A stretch of 64,000 nucleotides of DNA, from positions 682,001 through 746,000 of the forward strand of contig NZ_JTAN02000012.1 of NCBI RefSeq assembly GCF_000949135.2, given 5' to 3'. The stretch comes from Burkholderia sp. USMB20 (GTDB lineage: Bacteria > Pseudomonadota > Gammaproteobacteria > Burkholderiales > Burkholderiaceae). This document shows positions 50,774 to 61,300 of this stretch, piece by piece. The position numbers were made by a program, and so were the translations under genes. Position 1 is the stretch's first letter. Each line of letters begins with the position of its first letter. The notes below the pieces were generated by a model. The model searched no databases. It saw only the letters and a list, made by a program, of their open reading frames with translations, and was not told where the DNA came from.

Positions 50774-51418
50774 TCACTCGTTCGGCGGCGGCGTCTTCGG
50801 CCGGAATTCGCACAGCGGCTCGATCGCGCAGTGCCAGCATTCGGGCTTGCGCGCCTTGCACACATAGCGTCCGTGCAGGATCAGCCAGTGATGCGCGTCC
50901 TGCAGGAATTCCTTCGGCGTGAACTTCTCGAGCGCGGCCTCCACGGCCCGCACGTCCTTGCCCGGCGCGAGCCCCGTGCGGTTCGCGACGCGGAAGATGT
51001 GCGTGTCGACCGCGATCGTCGGCTGGCCGAACGCGGTGTTCAGCACGACGTTCGCGGTCTTGCGGCCGACGCCCGGCAGGCTCTCGAGCGCTTCGCCATC
51101 GGCCGGCACCTCGCCGTCGTAGCGCTCGAGCAGGATGTTGCACGTCGCGATCACGTTCTTCGCCTTGGTGCGGTACAGGCCGATCGTCTTGATGTAGTCG
51201 GCGACACCTTCTTCACCGAGCGCGACGATTTGTCGCGGGGTGTTCGCGACCGGGAACATCTTGCGCATCGCCTTGTTGACCGACACGTCGGTCGCCTGCG
51301 CGGACAGCATCACCGCGATCAGCAACTCGAACGGCGTCGTGTATTCGAGCTCGGTGGTCGGATGCGGATTGAGGCTTTGCAGCGTTTCGTAGATCGCGCG
51401 TCGTTTCGTGGCGTTCAT
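50774..51418 (-). CDS. nth: Endonuclease III
   Basis: 214 residues. Bifunctional DNA glycosylase/AP lyase for oxidised pyrimidines. Helix-hairpin-helix [12 protein letters not shown] with catalytic Lys120, Asp138 in AVDTHIFRV, and the [4Fe-4S] ligands Cys188, Cys195, Cys198 and Cys204 (C-x6-C-x2-C-x5-C). All match E. coli Nth numbering closely. The ATG overlaps the rsxB stop (ATGA), a coupling also seen in other beta-proteobacteria. Confidence 0.97.
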   Translation of the reverse strand: MNATKRRAIYETLQSLNPHPTTELEYTTPFELLIAVMLSAQATDVSVNKAMRKMFPVANTPRQIVALGEEGVADYIKTIGLYRTKAKNVIATCNILLERYDGEVPADGEALESLPGVGRKTANVVLNTAFGQPTIAVDTHIFRVANRTGLAPGKDVRAVEAALEKFTPKEFLQDAHHWLILHGRYVCKARKPECWHCAIEPLCEFRPKTPPPNE

Positions 51419-52314
51419 GGACGGTTCTTGTCGGGCGGCGCGGACGGGCCGTTCCGGTCGTCGTGGTTCGGATCGTCGCGGGTGTCGCCGGCGGCCTCGG
51501 CGTCGCGCTGCGCCTGCTGTTCGGCGAGCCGCTTGCGGCGGGCTTCGGCCGCGTCGATCTGCGCCTGCACGGCCGCGCTCACGCCTTCGGTGTTCTTCGG
51601 CCCGGCGCCTTGCCCGGACAGTTCTTCCTTCTTCTTGCGTGCGCGTTCGAGCGCCGGCGGCGATGATCGCGCCGCTTTCTCGCGTCGGCGTCGTCGGCTG
51701 GTGCCGCGCCCGTGCGCCGGCTGTTCCGCGGCCGCGCGCAGCCTTGGCCGCGCCGGCGCCGGCGCTGCCGCCGCGCGGGCGGCGGCGCGCCTCGGCGGCT
51801 CGCGCTTCGCGACGCTGGCGCGCGAGCCGGCGGTCGTGGCGCTCGCCGCGCGGCGTCGCCTGTTCCTCGCGACCACGCGTCCAGCCGGTGCGCTTCCGTC
51901 GGTCACGGGGACCATCGCGATGCAGTCGACCGGGCAGGGCGGTACGCACAGGTCGCAGCCCGTGCACAGCGATTCGACGATCGTGTGCATCTGTTTCGGT
52001 GCGCCGATGATCGCGTCGACCGGGCACGCCTGCATGCACAGCGTGCAGCCGATGCACAGGCTTTCGTCGATGAACGCGACGGCGCGCGGATGCTCGGCGC
52101 CGTTGACGGGATTCAGCGGGATCACGGGCTTGCCGAGCAGGCGCGCGAGGCGTGCGATGCCTTCGGCGCCGCCGGGCGGGCACTGGTTGTAGTTCGCGTC
52201 GCCGGCGGCGATCGCTTCGGCGTACGGACGGCAGCCGTTATAGCCGCACTTCGTGCATTGCGTCTGGGGAAGCAGATCTTCGATGCGATCCGCGAGGGTC
52301 TTGGAATCGGTCAC
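51415..52314 (-). CDS. rsxB: Electron transport complex protein RsxB (RnfB), linker frameshifted as read
   Basis: 299 residues if read as one frame from GTG 52314 ([31 protein letters not shown]). The N-terminal 4Fe-4S domain (CTKCGYNGC ... QCPPGG) and two ferredoxin motifs ([14 protein letters not shown] and [14 protein letters not shown]) are intact. The next ~95 residues are Arg/Ala-rich nonsense in this frame, while another frame of the same bases gives [20 protein letters not shown] and GAIIAA; the first frame then resumes with [12 protein letters not shown]. So at least two compensating indels lie between ~51655 and ~51905. Without a membrane anchor, it is the soluble beta-proteobacterial form. 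Co-transcribed with nth. Confidence 0.85.
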   Translation of the reverse strand: MTDSKTLADRIEDLLPQTQCTKCGYNGCRPYAEAIAAGDANYNQCPPGGAEGIARLARLLGKPVIPLNPVNGAEHPRAVAFIDESLCIGCTLCMQACPVDAIIGAPKQMHTIVESLCTGCDLCVPPCPVDCIAMVPVTDGSAPAGRVVARNRRRRAASATTAGSRASVAKREPPRRAAARAAAAPAPARPRLRAAAEQPAHGRGTSRRRRREKAARSSPPALERARKKKEELSGQGAGPKNTEGVSAAVQAQIDAAEARRKRLAEQQAQRDAEAAGDTRDDPNHDDRNGPSAPPDKNRP

Positions 52315-52371
52315 GGTGACAACGGGCGCAGCAGCGCCGAATGGCTCTCGGCCGCGTCTGGCGCGGCCGGA

Positions 52372-52388
52372 AAGGTTTGCCAAACCTT
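52372..52388. promoter_or_regulatory. Perfect 17-base palindrome between rsxB and tetR
   Basis: AAGGTTTG-C-CAAACCTT is exactly symmetrical and lies in the 258-base divergent gap, 58 bases before the rsxB start and 184 before tetR. Size and symmetry suit a TetR-family operator. Confidence 0.6.
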
Positions 52389-52572
52389 GATTATCGCCGA
52401 TTTCCCGCATTGCGCTGGACGCTGTCTGTGCGCATAATCGAACCGCTTTTTTGCAGGGGCTCAGCAGGAGGGCGGCCGCATGCGGCGCGCTCGTTCCAGG
52501 GCAGCCGGCGCCGAGGCGGTGGGGGTGCCGGTCCGGATCAGGATCACGCGGCTCACATAGCAAAACGCCACC

Positions 52573-53205
52573 ATGAATCAGCCAAAAATCAAAAGAGATC
52601 CTGAAGGTACACGCCGCCGCATCCTGATGGCGGCAGCCGAAGAGTTCGCGGGTGGAGGGCTGTTCGGCGCACGCGTCGACCAGATCGCGCGCCGGGCCGA
52701 GACCAACGAGCGCATGCTCTATTACTACTTCGGCAGCAAGGAGCAGCTGTTTACGGCCGTGCTCGAACACGCGTTCTCCGCGCTGACCGAGGCCGAGCGC
52801 GTGCTCGATCTGGATGGCGTCGCGCCCGTCGAGGCCGTCACGCGGCTCGCGCATTTCGTGTGGGACTACTACCGCGATCATCCCGAGCTGCTGCGGCTCA
52901 TCAACAACGAGAACCTGCACGAAGCGCGCTACCTGCACAAGTCGACGCGGATCCGCGAGATGATGTCGCCGATCGTCGCGAAGCTCGGCAACGTGCTGAT
53001 GCGCGGCCAGAAGGCCGGGCTGTTCCGCAGCGACGTCGATCCGCTGCGCTTCTACGTGACGCTGTCGGGGCTCGGCTATTACATCGTGTCGAACCGCTTC
53101 ACGCTCGCCGCGACGCTCGGCCGCGACTTCAGCGAAGCCGACGAGCGCGCGGAGATGGTCAGGATGAACACCGAGTTGCTGCTCGCGTATCTGCTGCGGC
53201 GCTGA
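52573..53205 (+). CDS. TetR-family transcriptional regulator
   Basis: 210 residues. The N-terminal helix-turn-helix ([47 protein letters not shown]) is standard; the C-terminal ligand domain resembles the TetR_C_17/RutR-like group ([23 protein letters not shown]). It is divergent from rsxB-nth with a 17-base palindrome between. A run of octamer repeats and a bidirectional terminator follow. Ligand unknown. Confidence 0.92.
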   Translation: MNQPKIKRDPEGTRRRILMAAAEEFAGGGLFGARVDQIARRAETNERMLYYYFGSKEQLFTAVLEHAFSALTEAERVLDLDGVAPVEAVTRLAHFVWDYYRDHPELLRLINNENLHEARYLHKSTRIREMMSPIVAKLGNVLMRGQKAGLFRSDVDPLRFYVTLSGLGYYIVSNRFTLAATLGRDFSEADERAEMVRMNTELLLAYLLRR

Positions 53206-53207
53206 GT

Positions 53208-53271
53208 CGACGAACCGTCGAACCGACGCGCCGATGAACCGACGCGTCGATGAATCGATGAGTCGCCGCGA
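53208..53271. repeat. Array of imperfect 8-base tandem repeats
   Basis: Eight successive octamers (CGACGAAC, CGTCGAAC, CGACGCGC, CGATGAAC, CGACGCGT, CGATGAAT, CGATGAGT, CGCCGCGA) begin three bases after the tetR stop codon and run toward the terminator. Consensus is close to CGAYGAAC. Confidence 0.75.
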
Positions 53272-53286
53272 CCGCGACCGCCGGAT

Positions 53287-53326
53287 AAAAAAAACGCCGC
53301 CGTGCGCAAGCAACGGCGGCGTTTTT
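53287..53326. terminator. Bidirectional intrinsic terminator between tetR and phaZ
   Basis: AACGCCGCCGT (53293-53303) pairs with ACGGCGGCGTT (53313-53323), with an A-run on the left and a T-run on the right, so it can end transcripts from both convergent genes. Confidence 0.9.
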
Positions 53327-53344
53327 GCGTCGGGACGCGGTGCG

Positions 53345-54832
<1,488 letters not shown>

Positions 54833-54959
54833 GCAGACTACTCCCGCTTGGGGGACGGTGCGCAGGGGCGTGTGGCGTCGCGGCGTGCCGTGTGGGTCAG
54901 CGACCGGCCATGTTGCAGTGCGGCCGGACAATCGAGTCGATCATATCGGACAACGATCA

Positions 54960-54976
54960 ATGTTGCAATGCAACAT
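54960..54976. promoter_or_regulatory. Palindromic operator upstream of phaZ
   Basis: ATGTTGCA-A-TGCAACAT is perfectly symmetrical, 128 bases before the phaZ start. A partial copy, ATGTTGCAGTGC, lies at about 54909-54920. TGC/GCA-centred palindromes are the kind of site bound by PhaR, the PHB-responsive repressor, so PhaR control is likely. Confidence 0.6.
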
Positions 54977-55040
54977 TTTTCCGATTTTTCATCAAACGTT
55001 TGCGAATTGACGATCTCTGAAGAAGCCGCTCCACCCCCGG

Positions 55041-56870
55041 TCAGCGCCCCGTCGCCACGGCCGGCGCCGGCTGGCCGGCCGCGCGCGCCATCGCCTCTTC
55101 GTGGTGCATCAGGTTCATCGCGGTATGCACGAGCGCCACGTGCGAGAACGCCTGCGGGAAATTGCCGACGAGCCGGCCATCGACCGGATCGTATTCCTCG
55201 GCGAGCAGCCCGAGGTCGTTCGACAGCGCGAGCAGCCGGCTGAACAGCCGATGCGCGTCGTCGATCCGGCCGAGCAGCGCGTAGTTGTCGACCAGCCAGA
55301 AGCTGCACGCGAGGAACGTGCCTTCGCCCGGCGGCAGGCCGTCGTCGTACTCGGTCGTGCGGTAGCGCATCACGAGGCCGTCGTGCAGCAATTCCCGCTC
55401 GATCGCGTCGACCGTGCCGACGATGCGCGGGTCTTCCGGCGGCAGGAAGCCGAGCAGCGGCAGCAGCAGCACGCTCGCGTCGAGCTCGTCGCTGCCGTAG
55501 CTCTGGGCAAACGCCTGTTTGCCTTCATGCCATGCGTTGTCGCACACGTCCGCGTGGATCCGGTCGCGCAGCGCGCGCCAGCGGTCGAGCGACGCGGGCA
55601 GCCGGAACATCTCCGCCGACTTGATCGCGCGGTCGAACGCGACCCACGCCATCACCTTCGAGAACGTGAAGTGGCGGCGGCCGCCGCGCGTTTCCCAGAT
55701 GCCCTCGTCGGGTTCCCGCCAGATCTTCTCGAGATGGTCGAGCAGCGAGCACTGGACGGACCACACCGTGTCGTCGGCCTGCAGGCCGCCCACGCGCGCG
55801 AGGTGCAGCGCGGCCATCACTTCGCCGAACACGTCGAGCTGGAGCTGGTTCGCGGCGCCGTTGCCGACGCGCACCGGTTTCGAATCCTGGTAGCCGGGCA
55901 GCCAGTCGAGCTCCATTTCCGGCAGCCGGCGCTCGCCCGCGATCCCGTACATGATCTGGATCTGCTCGGGCGAGCCGGCCATCACGCGGCCGAGCCACGT
56001 GCGCCACGCGCGCGCCTCGTCGTAATAGCCGCCGCGCATCAGCGCGAGCAGCGTGATCGTCGCGTCGCGCAGCCAGCAGTAGCGGTAGTCCCAGTTGCGG
56101 TTGCCGCCGATCTTCTCGGGCAGCGACGTGGTCGGCGCCGCGACGATGCCGCCGGTCGGCTCGTAAGCGAGCGCCTTCAGGGTAATCAGCGAACGGCGCA
56201 CGGCGGCCGCGTAGCGGCCCTGCACCTGGCAGCGGCCCGACCATTCGAGCCAGTAGTTCTCGGTGCGCGCGAGCATCGACAGCGGATCGCGCGCGGGCGG
56301 CAGCCGCAGGTGCGACGCCGCATAGCTGAGCGAAAACGGCACACGTTCGTCGGCGCTCACCGTGAATTCCGCGAGCGTATGGAGGTTCTTGCCGGTGAGC
56401 GGCACCGGCGTGCGCAGCACGACGGTATCGGGGCCGGCGATCGCCTTCATGCCGTCCTCGCGCGTCAGCTGCGTGACCCACGGGATCGAGAAACCGTAGT
56501 CGAAGCGCAACACCAGTTCCATGCGCATCTTCATCGTGCCGTGGCGGCCGACGACGATCCGCACCAGTTCGGACCAGCCGTTGCCGGGCGGCATGAAGTC
56601 GATCACGGTGACCGCGCCGTCGGCGCTTTCGTAGTCGGTTTCGAGGATCAGCGTGTCGCCGCGATAGCGGCGCGTCGTGTGCGTGATCGCGGCGTCGGCG
56701 GCCGGCGCGAGCAGCCAGCGGCCGTGCTCGGGCGTGCCGACCAGCGCCGCGAAACAGGCGCCCGAATCGAAGCGGGGCCAGCACAGCCAGTCGACGGAGC
56801 CGTCTTTCGAGATCAGCGCGGCGGTATGGCCGTCGCCGACGAGGGCGTAGTCTTCGATCAGGGCGGGCAT
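55041..56870 (-). CDS. Glycoside hydrolase family 15 protein (glucoamylase/trehalase-like)
   Basis: 609 residues from ATG 56870. It has the bacterial GH15 plan: an N-terminal beta-sandwich domain (IEDYALVGDGHTAALISKDGSVDWLCWPRFDSGACFAAL) and an (alpha/alpha)6 barrel from ~225 with GGNRNWDYRYCWLRDAT, a Glu in the WETRGG-like region (DEGIWETRGGRRHFTFSKVMAW) and the second acid in LGLLAEEYDPVDGRLVGNFPQAFSH. No signal peptide, so it acts in the cytoplasm. Members act on trehalose or alpha-glucans. It is divergent from the lactonase. Confidence 0.9.
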   Translation of the reverse strand: MPALIEDYALVGDGHTAALISKDGSVDWLCWPRFDSGACFAALVGTPEHGRWLLAPAADAAITHTTRRYRGDTLILETDYESADGAVTVIDFMPPGNGWSELVRIVVGRHGTMKMRMELVLRFDYGFSIPWVTQLTREDGMKAIAGPDTVVLRTPVPLTGKNLHTLAEFTVSADERVPFSLSYAASHLRLPPARDPLSMLARTENYWLEWSGRCQVQGRYAAAVRRSLITLKALAYEPTGGIVAAPTTSLPEKIGGNRNWDYRYCWLRDATITLLALMRGGYYDEARAWRTWLGRVMAGSPEQIQIMYGIAGERRLPEMELDWLPGYQDSKPVRVGNGAANQLQLDVFGEVMAALHLARVGGLQADDTVWSVQCSLLDHLEKIWREPDEGIWETRGGRRHFTFSKVMAWVAFDRAIKSAEMFRLPASLDRWRALRDRIHADVCDNAWHEGKQAFAQSYGSDELDASVLLLPLLGFLPPEDPRIVGTVDAIERELLHDGLVMRYRTTEYDDGLPPGEGTFLACSFWLVDNYALLGRIDDAHRLFSRLLALSNDLGLLAEEYDPVDGRLVGNFPQAFSHVALVHTAMNLMHHEEAMARAAGQPAPAVATGR

Positions 56871-57036
56871 GGGCAAGCGGTCCTTGGATATTCGAGTTCA
56901 CGATGCAGGGCTGCGGCGCCCGGGCTTCACGCGCCGGCGTCGCGCCCCGTATACTCGCCCGGGCGGCGGAGCGCATGAACGGCCGGCGTTTCGTCCTATC
57001 TCAACACTTGAAGCGACTCGATGCAAGGAGGATTCA

Positions 57037-58284
57037 ATGCCCAACCGTTTACGCGAGCGTGACGCGCGCGCTTCGACACGAGGGTTCCCGCTTAGGTTCG
57101 CTCACTGGATGAAAGGTTTCGCGCTCGTGCTTTCCTTGTCCGCGACCCACGCCTTCGCGCAACAATCGCCGGCACCGGCCGACGGCGTCTACAACCTGCT
57201 CGTCGGCACCTATACGGGGCACGGCAGCGACGGGATCTACGTGTACCGCTTCGATACGAAAACGGGCAGCATCGCGCCCGTATCGTCGGCGAAGACCGTG
57301 AATCCGTCCTACCTGTTGCCGAGCCGCGACGGTCGCACCGTCTACGCGGTCAACGAACTGCCCGGCGACAACGGGCCGGCCGCGCAGCGCGGCGGCATCA
57401 GCGCGTTCGGCTTCGATCCGAAGACGGGGGCGCTCACGTTCATCGACCGCGTGTCGTCGGAAGGGAACGATCCTTGCTATCTCGCGCTGTCACCGGACGG
57501 CAAGTACCTCGTCACGGCCAACTACTCGGTCGCGGCCGATCCGGGCGGCAGCTTCGCCGTGTTCCCGATCCGCGACGGCGGCGCGGCCGGCCCGGCCGTG
57601 CTGACGGTGCATCACGAGGGCAAGGGGCCCGTGAAGGGACGCCAGGACGGCGCGCACGTGCACTCGACGGTGTTCTCGCCCGACGGCCGCTACCTGTTCG
57701 TGCAGGACCTCGGCGCGGACAAGCTCTACGGCTACCGCTACACGGTGGACGGCAGCCGCGGGCTGATCAGCCCGACCGACACGCGCTACACGCCGGTGAA
57801 GGCCGGCTCCGGCCCGCGTCACATGGTATTCAGCGCGGACGGCCGGTTCGCGTACGTGACGAGCGAACTCAACGCGTCGGTCGAGGTGTTCGGCTACCGC
57901 GACGGCAAGCTGACGCCGGTCGAGACGCTGCCGATGACGGTGCCGGGCTTCAAGGGCAAGGTCGGCGGCGGCGCGCTCCACCTGTCGCCGGACGGCCGCT
58001 TCCTGTACGCGAGCAATCGCGGCGACGTGAACGAAATCGTGATCTACGCGGTGAACCAGGCCGACGGCCGGCTGAAGACCGTCGGGCGCCAGTCGAGCCT
58101 CGGCAGGACGCCGCGTGAATTCCTGATCGATCCGACCGGCAAGTGGCTGATCGTCGGCAACCAGGACAGCGACGCGTTCTACGTGTTCAGCCGCGACGTC
58201 CAGACGGGGCAGCTCGGCGCGAATCCGCAGAAGGTCGTGGTCGGCAGCCCGGTCGACTTCAAGCTGGTGCCGGCGGCGCTGTAA
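57037..58284 (+). CDS. Lactonase family beta-propeller protein (Pgl-like)
   Basis: 415 residues from ATG 57037, preceded by AAGGAGGATTCA. A signal peptide (GFALVLSLSATHAFAQQ) shows export to the periplasm, unlike cytoplasmic 6-phosphogluconolactonase. The mature part is a seven-bladed propeller with repeated SPDGRYL/SPDGKYL turns (NLLVGTYTGHGSDGIYVYRFD, GSGPRHMVFSADGRFAYV, GGGALHLSPDGRFLYASNRG). Periplasmic members of this family hydrolyse sugar lactones or related substrates. It ends at a strong terminator shared with ftsK. Confidence 0.9.
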   Translation: MPNRLRERDARASTRGFPLRFAHWMKGFALVLSLSATHAFAQQSPAPADGVYNLLVGTYTGHGSDGIYVYRFDTKTGSIAPVSSAKTVNPSYLLPSRDGRTVYAVNELPGDNGPAAQRGGISAFGFDPKTGALTFIDRVSSEGNDPCYLALSPDGKYLVTANYSVAADPGGSFAVFPIRDGGAAGPAVLTVHHEGKGPVKGRQDGAHVHSTVFSPDGRYLFVQDLGADKLYGYRYTVDGSRGLISPTDTRYTPVKAGSGPRHMVFSADGRFAYVTSELNASVEVFGYRDGKLTPVETLPMTVPGFKGKVGGGALHLSPDGRFLYASNRGDVNEIVIYAVNQADGRLKTVGRQSSLGRTPREFLIDPTGKWLIVGNQDSDAFYVFSRDVQTGQLGANPQKVVVGSPVDFKLVPAAL

Positions 58285-58296
58285 AGCGCCGTTCAT

Positions 58297-58331
58297 GAAA
58301 AAAGGGCGCTGCCGAGGCAGCGCCCTTGTTC
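58297..58331. terminator. Terminator between the lactonase gene and ftsK
   Basis: AAGGGCGCTGCC (58302-58313) and GGCAGCGCCCTT (58316-58327) form a perfect 12-base stem. Six A precede it, so on the reverse strand it has a T-run and ends the ftsK transcript strongly; the forward tail (GTTCG) is weaker. Confidence 0.88.
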
Positions 58332-58394
58332 GTCCGGGCGGCCGCTTGCGCGGGGCGCCCGGATCGATCGTCGGCGGCCGTGCGGCCGCCATGC

Positions 58395-61300
58395 TCAGTC
58401 GGCCGCGGCCGGCACGAGCACCTCGCGGCTGCCGTTGATGCCCATCGGCGACACCAGTCCGGCCGCCTCCATCTGCTCGACGAGGCGCGCGGCGCGGTTG
58501 TAGCCGATGCGCAACTGGCGCTGCACCGACGAGATCGACGCGCGCCGCGTGCGCACGACGAACGCGACCGCTTCGTCGTACAGCGGATCGGCCTCCGCAT
58601 CCGGCGCTTCGCCGAACAGGTCCTGCGTCGCGCCGTCGGCGGCCGGGCCGTCCAGAATCCCTTCCTCGTACTGCGGCTCGCCGAACTGCTTCAGGTATTC
58701 GACGATCCGGTGCACTTCCTCGTCCGCGACGAACGCGCCGTGCACGCGCTGCGGGTAGCCCGTGCCCGGCGGCAGGAACAGCATGTCGCCCTGGCCGAGC
58801 AGCGATTCGGCGCCCATCTGGTCGAGGATCGTGCGCGAGTCGATCTTCGACGACACCTGGAACGCGACGCGCGTCGGGATGTTCGCCTTGATGAGGCCGG
58901 TGATCACGTCGACGGACGGGCGCTGGGTCGCGAGGATCAGGTGGATGCCGGCCGCGCGCGCCTTTTGCGCGAGACGGGCGATCAGCTCCTCGATCTTCTT
59001 GCCGGCGACCATCATCAGGTCGGCCAGCTCGTCGATCACGACGACGATCAGCGGCAGCTTCGACAGCGGCTCGGGATCGTCGGGCGTCAGCGAGAACGGG
59101 TTGCCGATCTTCTTTTCCTTCGCCTCCGCGTCGCGGATCTTCTGGTTGAAGCCCGCGAGATTGCGCACGCCGACGGCCGACATCAGCCGGTAGCGTTTCT
59201 CCATTTCGCCGACGCACCAGTTCAGTGCGTTCGCCGCGAGCTTCATGTCGGTGACGACCGGCGCGAGCAGGTGCGGGATGCCTTCGTAGACCGACAGCTC
59301 GAGCATCTTCGGGTCGATCATGATCAGCCGCACGTCCTCGGGCGTCGCCTTGTACAGCAGCGACAGGATCATCGCGTTGATCGCGACCGACTTGCCCGAA
59401 CCCGTCGTGCCGGCGACCAGCATGTGCGGCGCCTTCGCGAGATCGGTGACGACCGGGTGGCCGGTGATGTCCTTGCCCATCGCGATCGTCAGCTGCGACG
59501 CCGAATGCTGGTATTGGCGCGACTCGAGGATTTCCGACAGGCGGATCATCTGGCGTTTCGCGTTCGGCAGCTCGAGGCCCATGCAGGTCTTGCCGGGAAT
59601 CGTCTCGACGACGCGGATCGACGTGAGGCCGAGGCCGCGCGACAGGTCCTTCATCAGGCCGACGATCTGGCTGCCGCGCACGCCGAGCGCGGGTTCGATC
59701 TCGAAGCGCGTGATCACCGGGCCGGCCGATGCGCCAACCACCGTCACCGGTACCTTGAACTCCTGCAGGCGCTGCTCGATGACCTGGGCCGTCTGCGCGA
59801 GGTGTTCCTCGGTGATCGTTTCGACGTCGTCGGATGCGGGCTCGAGCAGGTCGAGCGTCGGCAGCTCCACGTTGAACGACGCGGGTGCGTGGAATTCGAA
59901 CGCGTTCGGGCGCGGCTGGCGCGCGGGCGCGGCCGATGCGTCGGCGGCCGGGGCGCCCGATTCCGCCGGTGCCGGCGGCACGGTGGCCGCGGGAGGCGTT
60001 GCGGTCGGAAGCGGCACGGTCGTGGCGGCCGGGATCGTGATGCCGGTTGTCGCGGGCGTCGTGCCGATGTCGGACATGGACCAATTCGCCGGCGCAGCGG
60101 CGGGAGCCGGCGGGGTGGTGAACGACGGGGCCTGCGGCAGCGGTGCGGACGCGATGGATTGCGCCGGTGTCGCCGTGTCGACGGAGCCGCCCGGCGCGGA
60201 GTAGGTCGGCAATGCCGAGACCGACGAGGGCGCGGAAGTCGGCGACGCGGCCGGTGCCGTCGCGGCCGGGGCAGCGGCGAAGGAGGCCGGCGCGCCATTT
60301 GTCGCGGCAGGCGTGGCGCCGAACGCGGCGGGCGCGGCAACGGCGACCGTGTTCGTCGGGGCGAGTGTGCCGGAAGACGATGTCGGGGCGATGGCAGTGG
60401 CAGCGACAGGCGCGGCGCCGGTTGTCGTCTGCGTCGCTCCAGTCGTCGCGGCCGGCACACCGAATGCCGAACCGCCAGGCATGCGGGTGGTCGATGCTGC
60501 CGAAGGCGTCGCCGATGCGGTCGACGTTGCGGCCAATGCGCTGCCCGACGAGGCGAAAGACGCGGCGGCAGGCGACACCGGCGTGCGTTGCGCAGGTTGC
60601 GATCCGGTTGCGCTGAAGGACGTGCCGGTCGATGCGGGCGCCGTGGCGGCTGCCACGGTCGGCGCGGATGCGAAAGGCTGCGCGGTGGCCGGGCCGGATG
60701 CGCTCGCCGCAGACGTCAGGCCGGAAGCCGCAGCCGCTGCGTTTTGCGCGGCCGCAAAAGGTTGTGCCGTTGTCATGCCGGCAAACGCAGGCGCTGCGGC
60801 GACAGGTGTGCTGTTCGGCGTGTTCGCGGGCACCGGCGCGGCAGAACCGGATGCGCTGCCGACGGGCGACGACGCGTCAGCTGCCGAGGTCGTCTGCGCA
60901 CCAGCGAAGGGCTCAGCGGACAAAGGCTTCGACCATGATGCGGAGGAGGGCGCGGCGTCGACGGACGCAGGTTCCATGACCGCGGTGGCCGGTGCCGCCG
61001 GTGCCGGTGGCGTGGCGCGTTGCATGCCTGCAGGCAACGGAGCGGTTTCGCTACCGTGCTTTGCTGTCGCGTGCCAGACCGTTCCCGTCACGGCGCCGGC
61101 CGGTGCCGTGTTCGACGCGGCCGAGGCTACCGTCGTCACGGCTGCGACGGGCATCGCATCGGCACGCGGCTGCGTCGGCGTTGCCGCGATCGACGAAGCG
61201 GAGAGGGGAGGCGGCGTGACCGGCCGGACCGGCTTCACGACATCCTGCGTCGCGTGCGCGTGTTCTTTCGCAACGATCGATACGTCGGTATCGGCAAGCG

